A stretch of DNA of 34,238 nt, from assembly GCA_016793505.1 (NCBI GenBank), contig JAEULW010000127.1, forward strand, positions 1-34,238. The letters are read 5' to 3'. Made by a program: the position numbers and the translations under genes. Below the pieces are notes generated by a model. It saw only the letters and a list, made by a program, of their open reading frames with translations. It had not been told where the DNA came from and ran no database searches. Source of the DNA: Methylobacteriaceae bacterium (lineage in GTDB: Bacteria > Pseudomonadota > Alphaproteobacteria > Rhizobiales > Beijerinckiaceae). The number at the start of each line of letters is the position of its first letter. Within the stretch, counting starts at the first letter, position 1. This document shows positions 18,219 to 27,177 of this stretch, in pieces.

Positions 18219-20237
18219 TCAGCGCCGGCCGCAGACCGGGTTGCGCTGCGCCCGCATCGCCTCGATCAGCGCCGCGGTCACCGGCGCGTCCGCCGCGCCG
18301 CCGGCGCGTCCGGCGTAGGCGGCGAGCGCCGCGCGCGTCGCCTTCGACGCCTTGCCGTCGAGCGCCCCGGCGTAGCAGCGTAGCCGTTTCAATTCGCCCT
18401 GCGCGGCGCGGATCAGTTCCGGCGTGTCGGCGGCCTCCGGCGCGGCCGGCGCCGCGCCCAGCGTCGCCACCGCGACGGCGCTGCGCCCGCCCGGCGCTGG
18501 CGGTTGCTGGGCGAGGCGCATCGATTCCTGCGCCCGCGCCTGCGCGGCGATCAGTTCGGCGGTGCGCCGGTCCTCTTCCTGCCGGCGCCGGTCGGCCTCG
18601 GTCAGCGGCGCGGCGGGGGCGGGCGGGGCGGCCTCGGCGGCCGGCGCCGGGGCGACGGCGGGCGGCGCGGCGGCGGCCTGTTCGCTGCGGCGCCGCTCGG
18701 CCTCGGCGAGCCGCGCCGTTTCGGCCGCCGCCTCCGCGCGCTGGCGCGCCGCCTGCGCCTCGGCGAGGCGGATTTGCTCGAGCCGCTCGGCCTCGCGCCG
18801 CGCCTGCGCCGCGGCCTCCGCCTGCTGGCGCTCCGCCGCTTCGCTCTGCTGGCGCTCGGCGGCGAGCCGGGCTTCGGCCTCCGCCTGCCGGCGTTCGGCG
18901 TAGCGGCGCGCCGCTTCCTGCTGGCGCCGTTCGGCAAGCTGCGTCGCTTCGAGGCGCGCCCGTTCCGCCGCCAGCCGCGCCGCCGTCTCGGCCTGCTCGC
19001 GCTCGGCGGCGAGCCGCGCCGCATCCGCCTGCTGGCGCGCCGCCGTCGCCGCCTGTTCGCGTTCGGCCGCGAGCCGCGCCGCGGCCTCCGCCTGCCGACG
19101 CTCGGCCTCGCGCCGCGCCGCCTCCTGCCGCGCGCGATCGGCGTCGGCCTCGCGCCGCGCCGCCTCCTCGCGTCGCTGGCGCGCTTCGGCCTCGGCGGCG
19201 CGCGCCGCGGCCTCGCGCGCCTCGGCCTCGCGCTGCTGCGTGGCGTGTCGGCGCCGGGCTTTGTCCCTCACCATCATCCCGACACTGCGCCGCGCCCGCG
19301 GCCCCCGGCTCGAGCCGGGATAGCGTTCGAGGAAGGCTCGGAAATCCTGCGGATCGCCGGAATCGGCGATGCGGTCGAAGGCGATCGAGTCGGTCTCGTT
19401 GCGGTTCAGGTAGTAGTCTTGGCCGAGCGAGATCGACAGCTCGGGAATCTGCTTGCCCTGCGTCTTCTGACGCACGTCGTTGGTGACGCGCCGGAACAGC
19501 GCGCCGACCTCGAGCCCCGGCTCCTTCAGCCGCGCCAGCAGCGCGCTGGTGAAGGGGCTGTTGCGCTCGGTTCCGTCCTGCGCCACCTGATTGGCCTGCG
19601 TCGCATAGACGACGATCATCCCGCCGACCGTCTCGAGATCGATCCGCGCCAGCCCGCGCGTCGCCTGCACGCCGCGCGTCAGCGCCGCGGTGCGCGCCAG
19701 CGGATTGTCGCGGCAGGCGTCGAGAATGAGGATGCGCACCGCGCTCGGCGCGGCCCGGTCGAGCGCCTGCCGCACCCGCTCCAGCGCCACGAATTCGAAC
19801 TCGGCGCTGACCTCGTCCTTCGCGTCGGCGTCGACAGGCAGCAGATAATTCTGGCCGCGCAGCTGCACGCCGTGGCCGGCGTAGAAGAACAGCGCGGCGT
19901 CGGCGTCGATCGCCTTGCGCGAGAATTCGCCCAGCGCCCGGTTGAAGCCGATCTGGTCGGCGTCGATGACGTTGATCACGTCGAAGTCGAGCCCGCGCAG
20001 CACGGCGGCGACGTCGCTCGCGTCATTGCCCGGGTTGGGCAGCGCCGCCACTTTCTTGTAACTCGAATTGCCGATGACGAGGGCGACGCGCCGTTCCGCC
20101 TGTGCGCCCGCCGCGGCGAACGCCCATAGCCCGACCGCCAGGGCGATGGTCGCGAGAAATTCGGCGAGGCGGCGGATCGGCGTCACGGCGTCGGCCTGCG
20201 GCCCTCCCTGGCGGATGTGGCGGCGTCCGCCCGACAT
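18219..20237 (-). CDS. Caspase-fold (peptidase C14-like) exported protein with coiled coil
   Basis: The 672-residue product has an N-terminal hydrophobic helix (FLATIALAVGLWAFAAAGAQA, residues 25-47) suggesting export or membrane anchoring. A caspase p20-like domain begins at RRVALVIGNSSYKKVAALPNPGNDA. The catalytic His is H122 in FFYAGHGVQL and the Cys is C175 in ILILDACRDNPLA, both intact. A region of about 260 residues (roughly 325-590) is extremely rich in Ala, Glu, Arg and Gln, forming a long predicted coiled coil. The C-terminus (LIRAAQGELKRLRCYAGALDGKASKATRAAL) resembles a peptidoglycan-binding type 1 module. Start 20237 has a GAGG site; a GTG at 20186 is the alternative. It lies 31 bases behind the NlpC/P60-like gene, probably in one operon. 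Confidence 0.88.
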   Translation of the reverse strand: MSGGRRHIRQGGPQADAVTPIRRLAEFLATIALAVGLWAFAAAGAQAERRVALVIGNSSYKKVAALPNPGNDASDVAAVLRGLDFDVINVIDADQIGFNRALGEFSRKAIDADAALFFYAGHGVQLRGQNYLLPVDADAKDEVSAEFEFVALERVRQALDRAAPSAVRILILDACRDNPLARTAALTRGVQATRGLARIDLETVGGMIVVYATQANQVAQDGTERNSPFTSALLARLKEPGLEVGALFRRVTNDVRQKTQGKQIPELSISLGQDYYLNRNETDSIAFDRIADSGDPQDFRAFLERYPGSSRGPRARRSVGMMVRDKARRRHATQQREAEAREAAARAAEAEARQRREEAARREADADRARQEAARREAERRQAEAAARLAAEREQAATAARQQADAARLAAEREQAETAARLAAERARLEATQLAERRQQEAARRYAERRQAEAEARLAAERQQSEAAERQQAEAAAQARREAERLEQIRLAEAQAARQRAEAAAETARLAEAERRRSEQAAAAPPAVAPAPAAEAAPPAPAAPLTEADRRRQEEDRRTAELIAAQARAQESMRLAQQPPAPGGRSAVAVATLGAAPAAPEAADTPELIRAAQGELKRLRCYAGALDGKASKATRAALAAYAGRAGGAADAPVTAALIEAMRAQRNPVCGRR
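18700..19250. repeat. Imperfect coding repeats in the coiled-coil region
   Basis: The minus-strand codons for Ala-Glu-Arg-Arg-Gln, Ala-Ala-Arg-Leu-Ala-Ala-Glu-Arg and similar recur many times, giving near-identical DNA blocks such as GCGGCGAGCCGGGCTTCGGC variants about every 30-70 bases. Such tracts are prone to slippage and length change. They belong to the caspase-fold gene, not to a separate element. Confidence 0.65.
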
Positions 20238-20268
20238 AAGTCGCCTCGCCCCGCCCGGCAAGCGCGCC

Positions 20269-21966
20269 TCAGTTCTGGTCGCGCGCCGGCCGCTGGCGCG
20301 CCGGCCGCGGCGCCGGCGTCGCCATCGCGACCTCGTCGACCAGCGCCCGGTAGCGCCGCGCCGTGTAGCCGCGCGCCAGCAGCGAGGCCAGCGTGTAGAC
20401 GTTGCGGCAGACTTTTCCGGCGCAGGCCCCGGGCGAGGCCTCGATCACCTCGATCTTGCGGTCCGGGGTGAAGCCGGTGAACAGCATCACGTGCGAGCCC
20501 GGCTTGTTGAGCGCGTCGCCCGGCTTCATGTCCCAGGGATTGGTCACCGGCACGGTGATCGAGGGGATCGCCAGCGTCGTGAAATGCGTCGACAGGCCCC
20601 AGGTGGCGCTGACGAAGGCCGAGCAGTCGACGCCGGCGACGTCGCGCGTCGGATCGTTGCGCGTGCAGACATTGCCGGCTTTCGTGCCGGCGTTGATGCG
20701 GCCCGCGATCTGGTTCAGCGAGCCCATGCAGCCCCAGCAGTAGGGGATGCCCTTCACCTCCTGATTGGTCTTGCCGATCATGAAGGAGGGCCGCCTGACG
20801 CGGGCGTTGAAGCCGTTGCAGGACAGGTCCGGATCGCCGCCATAGGCGGTCGGCGTGACGCGCCAGCGCACGTCGGCGAAGGCGAGGGCGGTGCGGATCA
20901 CCTGCTCGCGCGTCAGCGGCCGGACCGCGCTGACCGGCGTCTTGCGCGGATCGGCCGGCGCGACGGCGGCGACCGGCGGCGGCCCGAGATCGACGACCTG
21001 CCCCTTCGCCATCGCCGTGAAGCCGACGCCGATCACGTCGACGACGCCCTTGCGGGTGCGCATGAAGAAGACGTCGCCCTCCGGATTGACGGTGACGAAG
21101 CGCCGGGACAGCGCCACCTCCGGATTGAGCGGCAGCTCGAACACGCCCTCGAGCGCGCCCGCCGGCGTGAAGCGGGCGACGAAGGAGTTCGCCCCGCCGG
21201 CGGCCGAGATGTTTTCGGCCAGCACGAAGAAGCGGCCCTGTTTGTCGATGTCGAGCAGTTCGGCGGTGCCGATGCGGTCGCGCACCCGCAAGGTGAGCGC
21301 GCCGAGCCGCGCGCCATCGCGCGTCGCGACCGTCATCGTCGCGGCCTTCTCGGTCTTGTCGACGATCACGCTGGCGCTGACCGGGCCCTTGCCCTTGCTC
21401 GCCACCATCTGCTTGCCGGAGACGCGGGCCGGGCCCGCGCCGGCGCGCGGCCGGCCGATCGCCCGGGTCAGCCCCGGCTCGGCCTCGCCCTCGATCACTT
21501 CCGAGCCCATCTGGCCGAACATCGAGCGCGTCACGTCGTCGACGTCGTCGCTGGCGCGCGGCCCGAGCGACAGGCTGCGCGTCGCGCCCTCGCCGGATTC
21601 GTTGAGGCGGATCGGCTTGCCGTCCCAGACATAGATGCGCCCGCCGGTGACCACCATGTCGGTCGGCTGCACGCCCTCGGGCAGGGACAGCGAGCGCGTC
21701 AGCCCCTCGGGCTTGCCCGGCTCGAAGGCGACGACCCGGCTGTTGACCTGGTCGAGCAGGTAGATTTCGCCGTTGTCGCCCGAGGCGATCGCCTGCGGCC
21801 CCTCGATCTCGGTGTCGGGCGGGGCGTCGAGCACGCCGACCGCCGAGACGCCGTCGCCGGCCCCGAAGGAGCGCGCCACCTTGCCGTCCTGCGCCGGGGC
21901 CGGCGCGCCGACGGCGCAGGCCCCGATCAGGGCGGCCGCGAACAGGACCCGGCGCGACGACGACAT
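20269..21966 (-). CDS. Exported protein with propeller-like region and NlpC/P60-like cysteine hydrolase domain
   Basis: This 565-residue protein has a signal sequence (MSSSRRVLFAAALIGACAVG) in which IGAC around C17 could be a lipobox. Residues about 45-360 hold repeated strand patterns such as GPQAIASGDNGEIYLLDQVNSRVVAFEPG, ELLDIDKQGRFFVLAENI and FVTVNPEGDVFFMRTRKG, typical of NHL/beta-propeller blades. The C-terminal part has C448 in GVDCSAFVSATWG and H492 in KPGSHVMLFTGF, the Cys and His expected of an NlpC/P60 or CHAP-type hydrolase, preceded by YCWGCMGSLNQIAGRI. The start at 21966 has a GGAGGG site. It is upstream of the caspase-fold gene. I do not recognise a named homologue; a cell-wall or envelope substrate is inferred. 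Confidence 0.8.
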   Translation of the reverse strand: MSSSRRVLFAAALIGACAVGAPAPAQDGKVARSFGAGDGVSAVGVLDAPPDTEIEGPQAIASGDNGEIYLLDQVNSRVVAFEPGKPEGLTRSLSLPEGVQPTDMVVTGGRIYVWDGKPIRLNESGEGATRSLSLGPRASDDVDDVTRSMFGQMGSEVIEGEAEPGLTRAIGRPRAGAGPARVSGKQMVASKGKGPVSASVIVDKTEKAATMTVATRDGARLGALTLRVRDRIGTAELLDIDKQGRFFVLAENISAAGGANSFVARFTPAGALEGVFELPLNPEVALSRRFVTVNPEGDVFFMRTRKGVVDVIGVGFTAMAKGQVVDLGPPPVAAVAPADPRKTPVSAVRPLTREQVIRTALAFADVRWRVTPTAYGGDPDLSCNGFNARVRRPSFMIGKTNQEVKGIPYCWGCMGSLNQIAGRINAGTKAGNVCTRNDPTRDVAGVDCSAFVSATWGLSTHFTTLAIPSITVPVTNPWDMKPGDALNKPGSHVMLFTGFTPDRKIEVIEASPGACAGKVCRNVYTLASLLARGYTARRYRALVDEVAMATPAPRPARQRPARDQN

Positions 21967-22162
21967 TTCGACCCTCCGCCTTCCTCGCCCGCCCCGGCCC
22001 GACAATGCGTCGGCCGGCGTCAGGGCGCAACGGCGCCCGCGAGGGCGACCTCTGCGCCACGCAACCATGCCGGCCGCGCCGGCGGCGTGCCGCTGCGCAC
22101 GCGGCGCGCGGCGCGGCCTGTGCCATTGTGGCGAGACCGGCGACAGGGCGGGGGCGAAGGCG

Positions 22163-23617
22163 ATGACGACGATCTACGACCGGATGCGCTATCCGAGCGC
22201 CGCCCATGTCGACACCCATCCGGCGAGCCTCGGCGCGCTGGCGCAGCTCTGCGGCCTGTCGCCGAAGCGCCGCGCCTATCGCGCCCTGGAGATCGGCTGC
22301 GGCGAGGGCGTCAACCTCATCGCCATGGCGATGTCCGCCCCCGAGAGCGAGTTCGTCGGCTTCGACCTCGCCGCCACCGCGATCGACATCGCCCGCGACA
22401 CCGCCGCCCGCGCCGGCGTGCGCAACGTTCTCTTCGCGGCGGCCGACCTGACCGCGATCGGAGACCGCTTCGGCCGTTTCGACTACGCCGTCGCCCATGG
22501 CGTCTACGCCTGGACGCCGCCGCCGGTGCAGGACGGGCTGATGGCCCTGCTCGGTCAGAAGCTCGCGCCGGGCGGCCTCGGCATGGTCAGCTACAATGTC
22601 CGCCCGGGCTGCCACATCCGTCAGGTGCTGCGCGACGAACTCAGATTCGTCACCGACGCGATCGCCGATCCCGACGAGAAGCTCGCCGCCGCCCGCGCCT
22701 TCCTCGAGGATCGGGTCAAGGTCTGGGAGAGCGAGGATCCCTATCGCCTCGCCGCCGCCAACGAGGCGAAGGCGCAACTCGCCAAGCCGACGCATGTGCT
22801 CTTCCACGACGAGCTTGGCGAGATCTACGCCCCGCAGCTGTTCAGCGACGTCGTCGCCCACGCCGCCCGTCATGGCCTCGCCTATGTCTGCGACGCGCAC
22901 GCCAATCTGCTCGAGGAGGCCTTCTTCCCCGGCGCGCGAACCGAGCGCGCCCGCCGCTGGGGCGGCGACGACTGGCTGCGCCTCGAGCAGCTGAGCGATT
23001 TCGACGATCTGCGCCGCTTCCGTCGCTCCATCTTCACGCCCGCCGGAGCGCCGATCGACCGGCGCTTCGATCCGGCCCGTCTCGCCGGCCTCGTCGCCGA
23101 CGCCGATCTCGCCCGCGCCGCGCCCGACGCCGACCGCGCCCACGCCCACGCCTTCCGCACCGCCGCCGGCGGCGAGATCGAGATCGACGACGCCGCCCTC
23201 GCCGGCTTTCTCGATCGCCTGATCGCCGCGACGCCGCGGGCGCTGGCGCTCGACGACGTCGCGCGCGACGCCGACCTCGCCGCCGGCGTCGCCCGCCTGT
23301 TTCTCGGCGGCGCGATCGTGCTGCGCGCCCGCCCGCTCGACTGGACGCTGACGCCGGGCGAACGGCCGCGCGCCAGCCCGCTCGCCCGCGCCCTCGCCGC
23401 GCAGGGCGAGGAGAAGGTCGCCTCGCTGCGCGGCGGCATGGCGCGCCTCGGCGATGAAGGCGTGCGCGCCTTCCTCATGCTGCTCGACGGCGCCCGCACC
23501 CGCGACGACATCGCCCGCGACATGGCGGCGCGCATGAACGTGCCGCTCGCCGACGCGGCGCAGCGCACGCCCTCCGTGCTCGCCCATCTGGCGCGGCTCG
23601 GCCTGATGCAGGCCTGA
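22163..23617 (+). CDS. SAM-dependent methyltransferase with C-terminal regulatory domain (copy 1)
   Basis: The 484-residue product has a class I methyltransferase domain in its first 170 residues: motif I ALEIGCGEGVNLIAMA (about 44-59), an acidic motif II in FVGFDLAATAID, and DYAVAHGVYAWTPPPVQDGLM with LAPGGLGMVSYNV for motifs IV-VI. The remaining 300 residues fit the methyltransferase regulatory domain family and end in a helical segment (EGVRAFLMLLDGARTRDDIARDMA) like those after such domains. The target is unknown; the family occurs beside cell-surface or peptide-modification genes. The next gene is a paralogue starting 10 bases after its stop. It diverges from the NlpC/P60-caspase pair across 196 bases. 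Confidence 0.87.
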   Translation: MTTIYDRMRYPSAAHVDTHPASLGALAQLCGLSPKRRAYRALEIGCGEGVNLIAMAMSAPESEFVGFDLAATAIDIARDTAARAGVRNVLFAAADLTAIGDRFGRFDYAVAHGVYAWTPPPVQDGLMALLGQKLAPGGLGMVSYNVRPGCHIRQVLRDELRFVTDAIADPDEKLAAARAFLEDRVKVWESEDPYRLAAANEAKAQLAKPTHVLFHDELGEIYAPQLFSDVVAHAARHGLAYVCDAHANLLEEAFFPGARTERARRWGGDDWLRLEQLSDFDDLRRFRRSIFTPAGAPIDRRFDPARLAGLVADADLARAAPDADRAHAHAFRTAAGGEIEIDDAALAGFLDRLIAATPRALALDDVARDADLAAGVARLFLGGAIVLRARPLDWTLTPGERPRASPLARALAAQGEEKVASLRGGMARLGDEGVRAFLMLLDGARTRDDIARDMAARMNVPLADAAQRTPSVLAHLARLGLMQA

Positions 23618-23627
23618 GGCGCGCGCC

Positions 23628-25040
23628 ATGCCGACGAGCTACGACCGGCTGCTCTATCCGACCGATCCGCAGGATTTCGCCTGTCCCGCCGTCTTCGGCG
23701 CGCTCGCCGCGCTGACCGGCCAGACGCCGCCGCCGCGGGAGCGCTATCGTGCGCTCGAGATCGGCTGCGGCGACGGCGTGCACCTGATGGCGATGGCGCT
23801 CGACGCGCCGGAGAGCGCGTTCTTCGGCTTCGACCTGTCCTCGACCGCGATCGAGGCCGCCGGACGCCTCGCCGCCGCGGCGCGGCTCGACAATGTCGGC
23901 TTCGCCTGCCGCGACATTCTCGATCACGGGATCGAGGCCGGCGCCTATGACTATGTCGTCGCCCATGGCGTCTACGCCTGGACGCCGCCGGAGGTGCGCC
24001 GCGCGACGCTCGATCTGATCGCCCATGCGCTGACCGCCGACGGCCTCGCCGTCGTCAGCTTCAACGTCGCGCCGGGCTGCGCGCTGCGCGCCGCGCTGCG
24101 CGAGATCATGCGCCGCGCCGCCGACGGCGTCGACGAGCCCGCGCAGCGCATCGAGGCGGCGCGCGCCGCGCTCGGCGATCGCATCGCCCGCTGGGACGCG
24201 GCGGACCCGATGGCCGCTGCGCTGGCCGCCGAGGCGCGCACGCTGCTCGACAAGGATCCGGCGATCCTTTTCCATGACGATCTCGCCGAGATCTGGGCGC
24301 CGGTCTCGCTCGGCGATTTCGCCGCCGCCGCCGACGCGGCGGGCCTCGCCGTCGTCGGCGACTGCGACGTCTCGGCGCTGCGCCATCTCGACGCCGCGTC
24401 GGACTGGCTCGCCGCCGAGCAGGCGCGCGACGAGATCGCGCTGACGCGCTTCCGCCGCGCGCTGCTGCGCCGCGCCGACGGCGCGCGCCCGCCGCGCCTC
24501 GCGCCGGAACATCTGCGCGGGCTCTGCGCCTGCGCCGAACTCACGGTCGAGCGCGCCCCCGTCGGCGTCGTGCTGCGCACGCCCGGCGGCGGCCGCATCG
24601 AGACGCAGGATCGCGTGCAGGGAACTTTTCTGATCGAACTGGCGCAGAGCTTCCCCGCCGGCCGCCCGCTCGACGATCTCGCCGCCGCGCCCGACGCGCG
24701 CTTCGACGTGCTGATGCAGCTCGTCGGCGCCGGCGTCGCGACGCTGCGCGCCCGGCCGGCCGTGTTCACGCTGACGCCGCCCGGGCGCCCGCGCGTGAGC
24801 GCGCTCGCCCGCGCCCAGCTCGCCGCCGGCCGCGCCCGCATCGCCTCGCTGCGCGGCGGCGCCGTCGAGATCGACGAGGCGCCGATGCGCGCCTTCCTGC
24901 GTCTGCTCGACGGCACGCGCGACCGCGCCGCGCTCGCCGAGGCGATGGCGCGCGAGACCGGCGGCCGCGCCGCCGCGCTCGCCCCCGCCGTCGCGGCCGC
25001 GCTCGCCGACGCCGCGCGGATGGGGCTCATTCACGCCTGA
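23628..25040 (+). CDS. SAM-dependent methyltransferase with C-terminal regulatory domain (copy 2)
   Basis: This 470-residue protein is a clear paralogue of the preceding gene. Shared blocks include YDRLLYPTDPQ (versus YDRMRYPSAAH), YRALEIGCGDGVHLMAMALDAPES, FFGFDLSSTAIEAA, YDYVVAHGVYAWTPPEVRR and the C-terminal RIASLRGGAVEIDEAPMRAFLRLLDGTRDRAALAEAMA. SAM-binding residues are intact in both, so neither is an obvious decayed copy. The middle third (about residues 260-400) is more diverged, which suggests different substrates or a heterodimer. It ends 4 bases before the convergent stop of the alpha/beta hydrolase gene. Its methyl acceptor cannot be read from sequence. Confidence 0.87.
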   Translation: MPTSYDRLLYPTDPQDFACPAVFGALAALTGQTPPPRERYRALEIGCGDGVHLMAMALDAPESAFFGFDLSSTAIEAAGRLAAAARLDNVGFACRDILDHGIEAGAYDYVVAHGVYAWTPPEVRRATLDLIAHALTADGLAVVSFNVAPGCALRAALREIMRRAADGVDEPAQRIEAARAALGDRIARWDAADPMAAALAAEARTLLDKDPAILFHDDLAEIWAPVSLGDFAAAADAAGLAVVGDCDVSALRHLDAASDWLAAEQARDEIALTRFRRALLRRADGARPPRLAPEHLRGLCACAELTVERAPVGVVLRTPGGGRIETQDRVQGTFLIELAQSFPAGRPLDDLAAAPDARFDVLMQLVGAGVATLRARPAVFTLTPPGRPRVSALARAQLAAGRARIASLRGGAVEIDEAPMRAFLRLLDGTRDRAALAEAMARETGGRAAALAPAVAAALADAARMGLIHA

Positions 25041-25044
25041 ACGA

Positions 25045-25833
25045 TCAGACCCCGACGAAGCGCCGCAGCGCCGCCAGCGTCTCGCCGTCGCGCTCGATCA
25101 TCATCATGTGCCCGGCGCCGGGGATCGTCTCGAACCGCGCTCCGGCGATCGCCGCGGCCAGCGCCCTGCCGCCCTTGGCGGGCGTCATCAGGTCGCGCTC
25201 GCCCGACAGGACGAGCGTCGGACAGGCGACCTGCCGCGCCGCCGGCGTCGCATCGCCATAGGAATCGCAGGCCGCCAGCGAGGCGTGCAGGGCGCCCCGT
25301 GGGCTCGCCTCGATCAACCGGCGGATCGCGCCGAGCATCCATTGCCCCGGCGCCGGCGCGCCGCCCTGAACGCCAGGCGCGCCGAGGCCCCACAGCGACA
25401 CCATGGCGATCGCCTCCTCGCCGTTGCGCGCCGCCGAGGCCAGCATGTCGGGATGCACCGGCATGCGCGCCGCCGCGCCGAGGAGCGCCAGCGCCTCGAC
25501 GCGGTCGCCATGCCGCGCCGCGCAGTCGAGCGCGGCGAGCGCCCCCATCGAATGGCCGACGAGAACCGCCCGCGCCGCGCCGCAGGCCGCGATCGCCATC
25601 GCCGTCCAGTCGGCCAGCGCCGCGATGCTCGCCAGCGGCGGGCCCTGCGAGCGTCCGTGCCCCGGCCAGTCCAGCGCCGCGACGTCGAAGCCGCGCGACG
25701 CGAACCAGCGCGACTGCATCGCGAACACGCTGTGATCCATGCCGGCGCCGTGCAGGAAGACGATCAGCCGCCGCCCTTCGCCGGCGAGGCGCCCGGCGGC
25801 GAAGACCTCGCGACCGTCGATCAAGAGCTTCAT
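25045..25833 (-). CDS. Alpha/beta-fold hydrolase
   Basis: This 262-residue hydrolase carries the oxyanion-hole region FLHGAGMDHSVF (about 26-37) and nucleophile elbow GHSMGA with S95. The acid residue is in LSGERDLMTP and the His in IPGAGHMMMIE. No signal peptide is seen, so the protein is probably cytoplasmic. At 262 residues it is far shorter than homoserine O-acetyltransferase MetX (about 370), so despite being 10 bases behind a sulfhydrylase gene it is not MetX. The tight spacing suggests co-transcription. Carboxylesterase, lactonase and haloperoxidase-like relatives are all possible, and the substrate is unknown. Confidence 0.85.
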   Translation of the reverse strand: MKLLIDGREVFAAGRLAGEGRRLIVFLHGAGMDHSVFAMQSRWFASRGFDVAALDWPGHGRSQGPPLASIAALADWTAMAIAACGAARAVLVGHSMGALAALDCAARHGDRVEALALLGAAARMPVHPDMLASAARNGEEAIAMVSLWGLGAPGVQGGAPAPGQWMLGAIRRLIEASPRGALHASLAACDSYGDATPAARQVACPTLVLSGERDLMTPAKGGRALAAAIAGARFETIPGAGHMMMIERDGETLAALRRFVGV

Positions 25834-25843
25834 CGCCGCCTCC

Positions 25844-27139
25844 TCAGGCTTTCTGCGCGGCGCGCAGCGCCTGCGCCAGATCGGCGATGATGTCGCCGGC
25901 GTCCTCGAGCCCGACCGACAGGCGGATCATGTCCTCGCCGACCCCGGCCTTCGCCAGCTGCTCGGCGCTCATCTGCCGGTGCGTCGTGCTGGCGGGATGG
26001 ATCACCAGCGTCTTGGCGTCGCCGACATTGGCGAGATGGCTGGCGAGCTTCAGCGCCTCGATGAATTTGACGCCCGCCGCGCGCCCGCCTTTCACGCCGA
26101 AGACGACGATCGAGCCGGCCCCCTTCGGCAGGACGCGCTGCGCCAGCGCATGATCGGGATGGCTGTCGAGCGCGGGATGCGCCACCCAGCTCACCGCCTC
26201 GCTCCTGCGCAGGAAGTCGAGAACCGCCCGCGCATTCTCCATGTGCCGCGCCATGCGCAGCGACAGCGTCTCGACGCCGATGAGCAGCTTCTGCGCATTG
26301 GCCGGCGACAGGCAGGCGCCGAAATCGCGCAGGCCCTCGGCGCGGGCGCGCATGATGAACGCCGTCGGCCCGAATTCTTCGGCGAAGACGAGGCCGTGAT
26401 AGCCGGCATAGGGCGCGCTCAGCGTCGGAAAGCGATCCGACGCCGTCCAGTCGAAGCGCCCGCCGTCGACCAGCGCGCCGCCGATCGCGACGCCGTGTCC
26501 GCCGATCCACTTGGTCAGCGAATGCATGACGATGTCGGCGCCCATCTCGATCGGCCGCGCCAGATACGGCGTCGCGAAAGTGTTGTCGATCAGCAGCGGC
26601 GCGCCGGCCGCATGCGCGATGTCGGCGATCGCCGCGATGTCGAGAACCTCGAGGCCGGGATTGCCGATCGTCTCGCCGATGAACAGCTTGGTGCGCGCCG
26701 TCGCGGCGGCGCGCCAGGCCGCGTGGTCGCGCGGCGGAACGAAACTCGTCGCAATGCCGAAGCGCGGCAGCGTCTGCGCCAGCAGGTTTGCCGTGCCGCC
26801 ATAGAGCGAGGCCGAGGCGACGATGTGGTCGCCCGCCGAGCACAGCGTCGCGATGGCGAGGTGCAGCGCCGCCATGCCGCTCGCCGTCGCCACTGCGCCG
26901 ACGCCGTTCTCGAGCGCCGCGATCCGCTCCTCCAGCACCGCCACGGTCGGGTTGGAGATGCGCGAATAGAGATGGCCGCCGCTCTCCAGATTGAACAGCG
27001 CCGCCGCGTGATCGGCGTCGCGGAAGACGAAGGACGTCGTCTCGTAGACGGGGACGGCGCGCGCCCCGGTGACCGGGTCGGGATGCTGGCCGGCATGCAG
27101 GCTCAGCGTGTCGAAGGCGGGCGGTTTCGGAGCGGCCAT
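25844..27139 (-). CDS. metY: O-acetylhomoserine sulfhydrylase-type PLP enzyme
   Basis: The 431-residue product belongs to the Cys/Met metabolism PLP family. Its opening [31 protein letters not shown] and the insertions around [11 protein letters not shown] match O-acetylhomoserine aminocarboxypropyltransferase (MetY) rather than the shorter MetB/MetC. The PLP lysine is K210 in [11 protein letters not shown], with [12 protein letters not shown] and [20 protein letters not shown] also conserved. It would convert O-acetylhomoserine and sulfide to homocysteine. The start lies only 38 bases after the stop of the ABC permease gene with no terminator-like hairpin between, so it may be read as part of that operon. 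O-succinylhomoserine use cannot be excluded. Confidence 0.9.
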   Translation of the reverse strand: MAAPKPPAFDTLSLHAGQHPDPVTGARAVPVYETTSFVFRDADHAAALFNLESGGHLYSRISNPTVAVLEERIAALENGVGAVATASGMAALHLAIATLCSAGDHIVASASLYGGTANLLAQTLPRFGIATSFVPPRDHAAWRAAATARTKLFIGETIGNPGLEVLDIAAIADIAHAAGAPLLIDNTFATPYLARPIEMGADIVMHSLTKWIGGHGVAIGGALVDGGRFDWTASDRFPTLSAPYAGYHGLVFAEEFGPTAFIMRARAEGLRDFGACLSPANAQKLLIGVETLSLRMARHMENARAVLDFLRRSEAVSWVAHPALDSHPDHALAQRVLPKGAGSIVVFGVKGGRAAGVKFIEALKLASHLANVGDAKTLVIHPASTTHRQMSAEQLAKAGVGEDMIRLSVGLEDAGDIIADLAQALRAAQKA

Positions 27140-27177
27140 GGCAGGTCTCGCGTCGCGGCGTCGTTCCGCTTGTAGCG

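Noticed and set aside
20068-23629. Open frames of over 1,100 codons on both strands across the NlpC/methyltransferase region
   Set aside because: They run through the divergent promoter gap and across genes with clear motifs, and have low-complexity Arg-rich products.
25045-25833. Alpha/beta hydrolase as MetX (homoserine O-acetyltransferase) beside metY
   Set aside because: At 262 residues it is too short and lacks the MetX insert; only the general hydrolase triad is visible.
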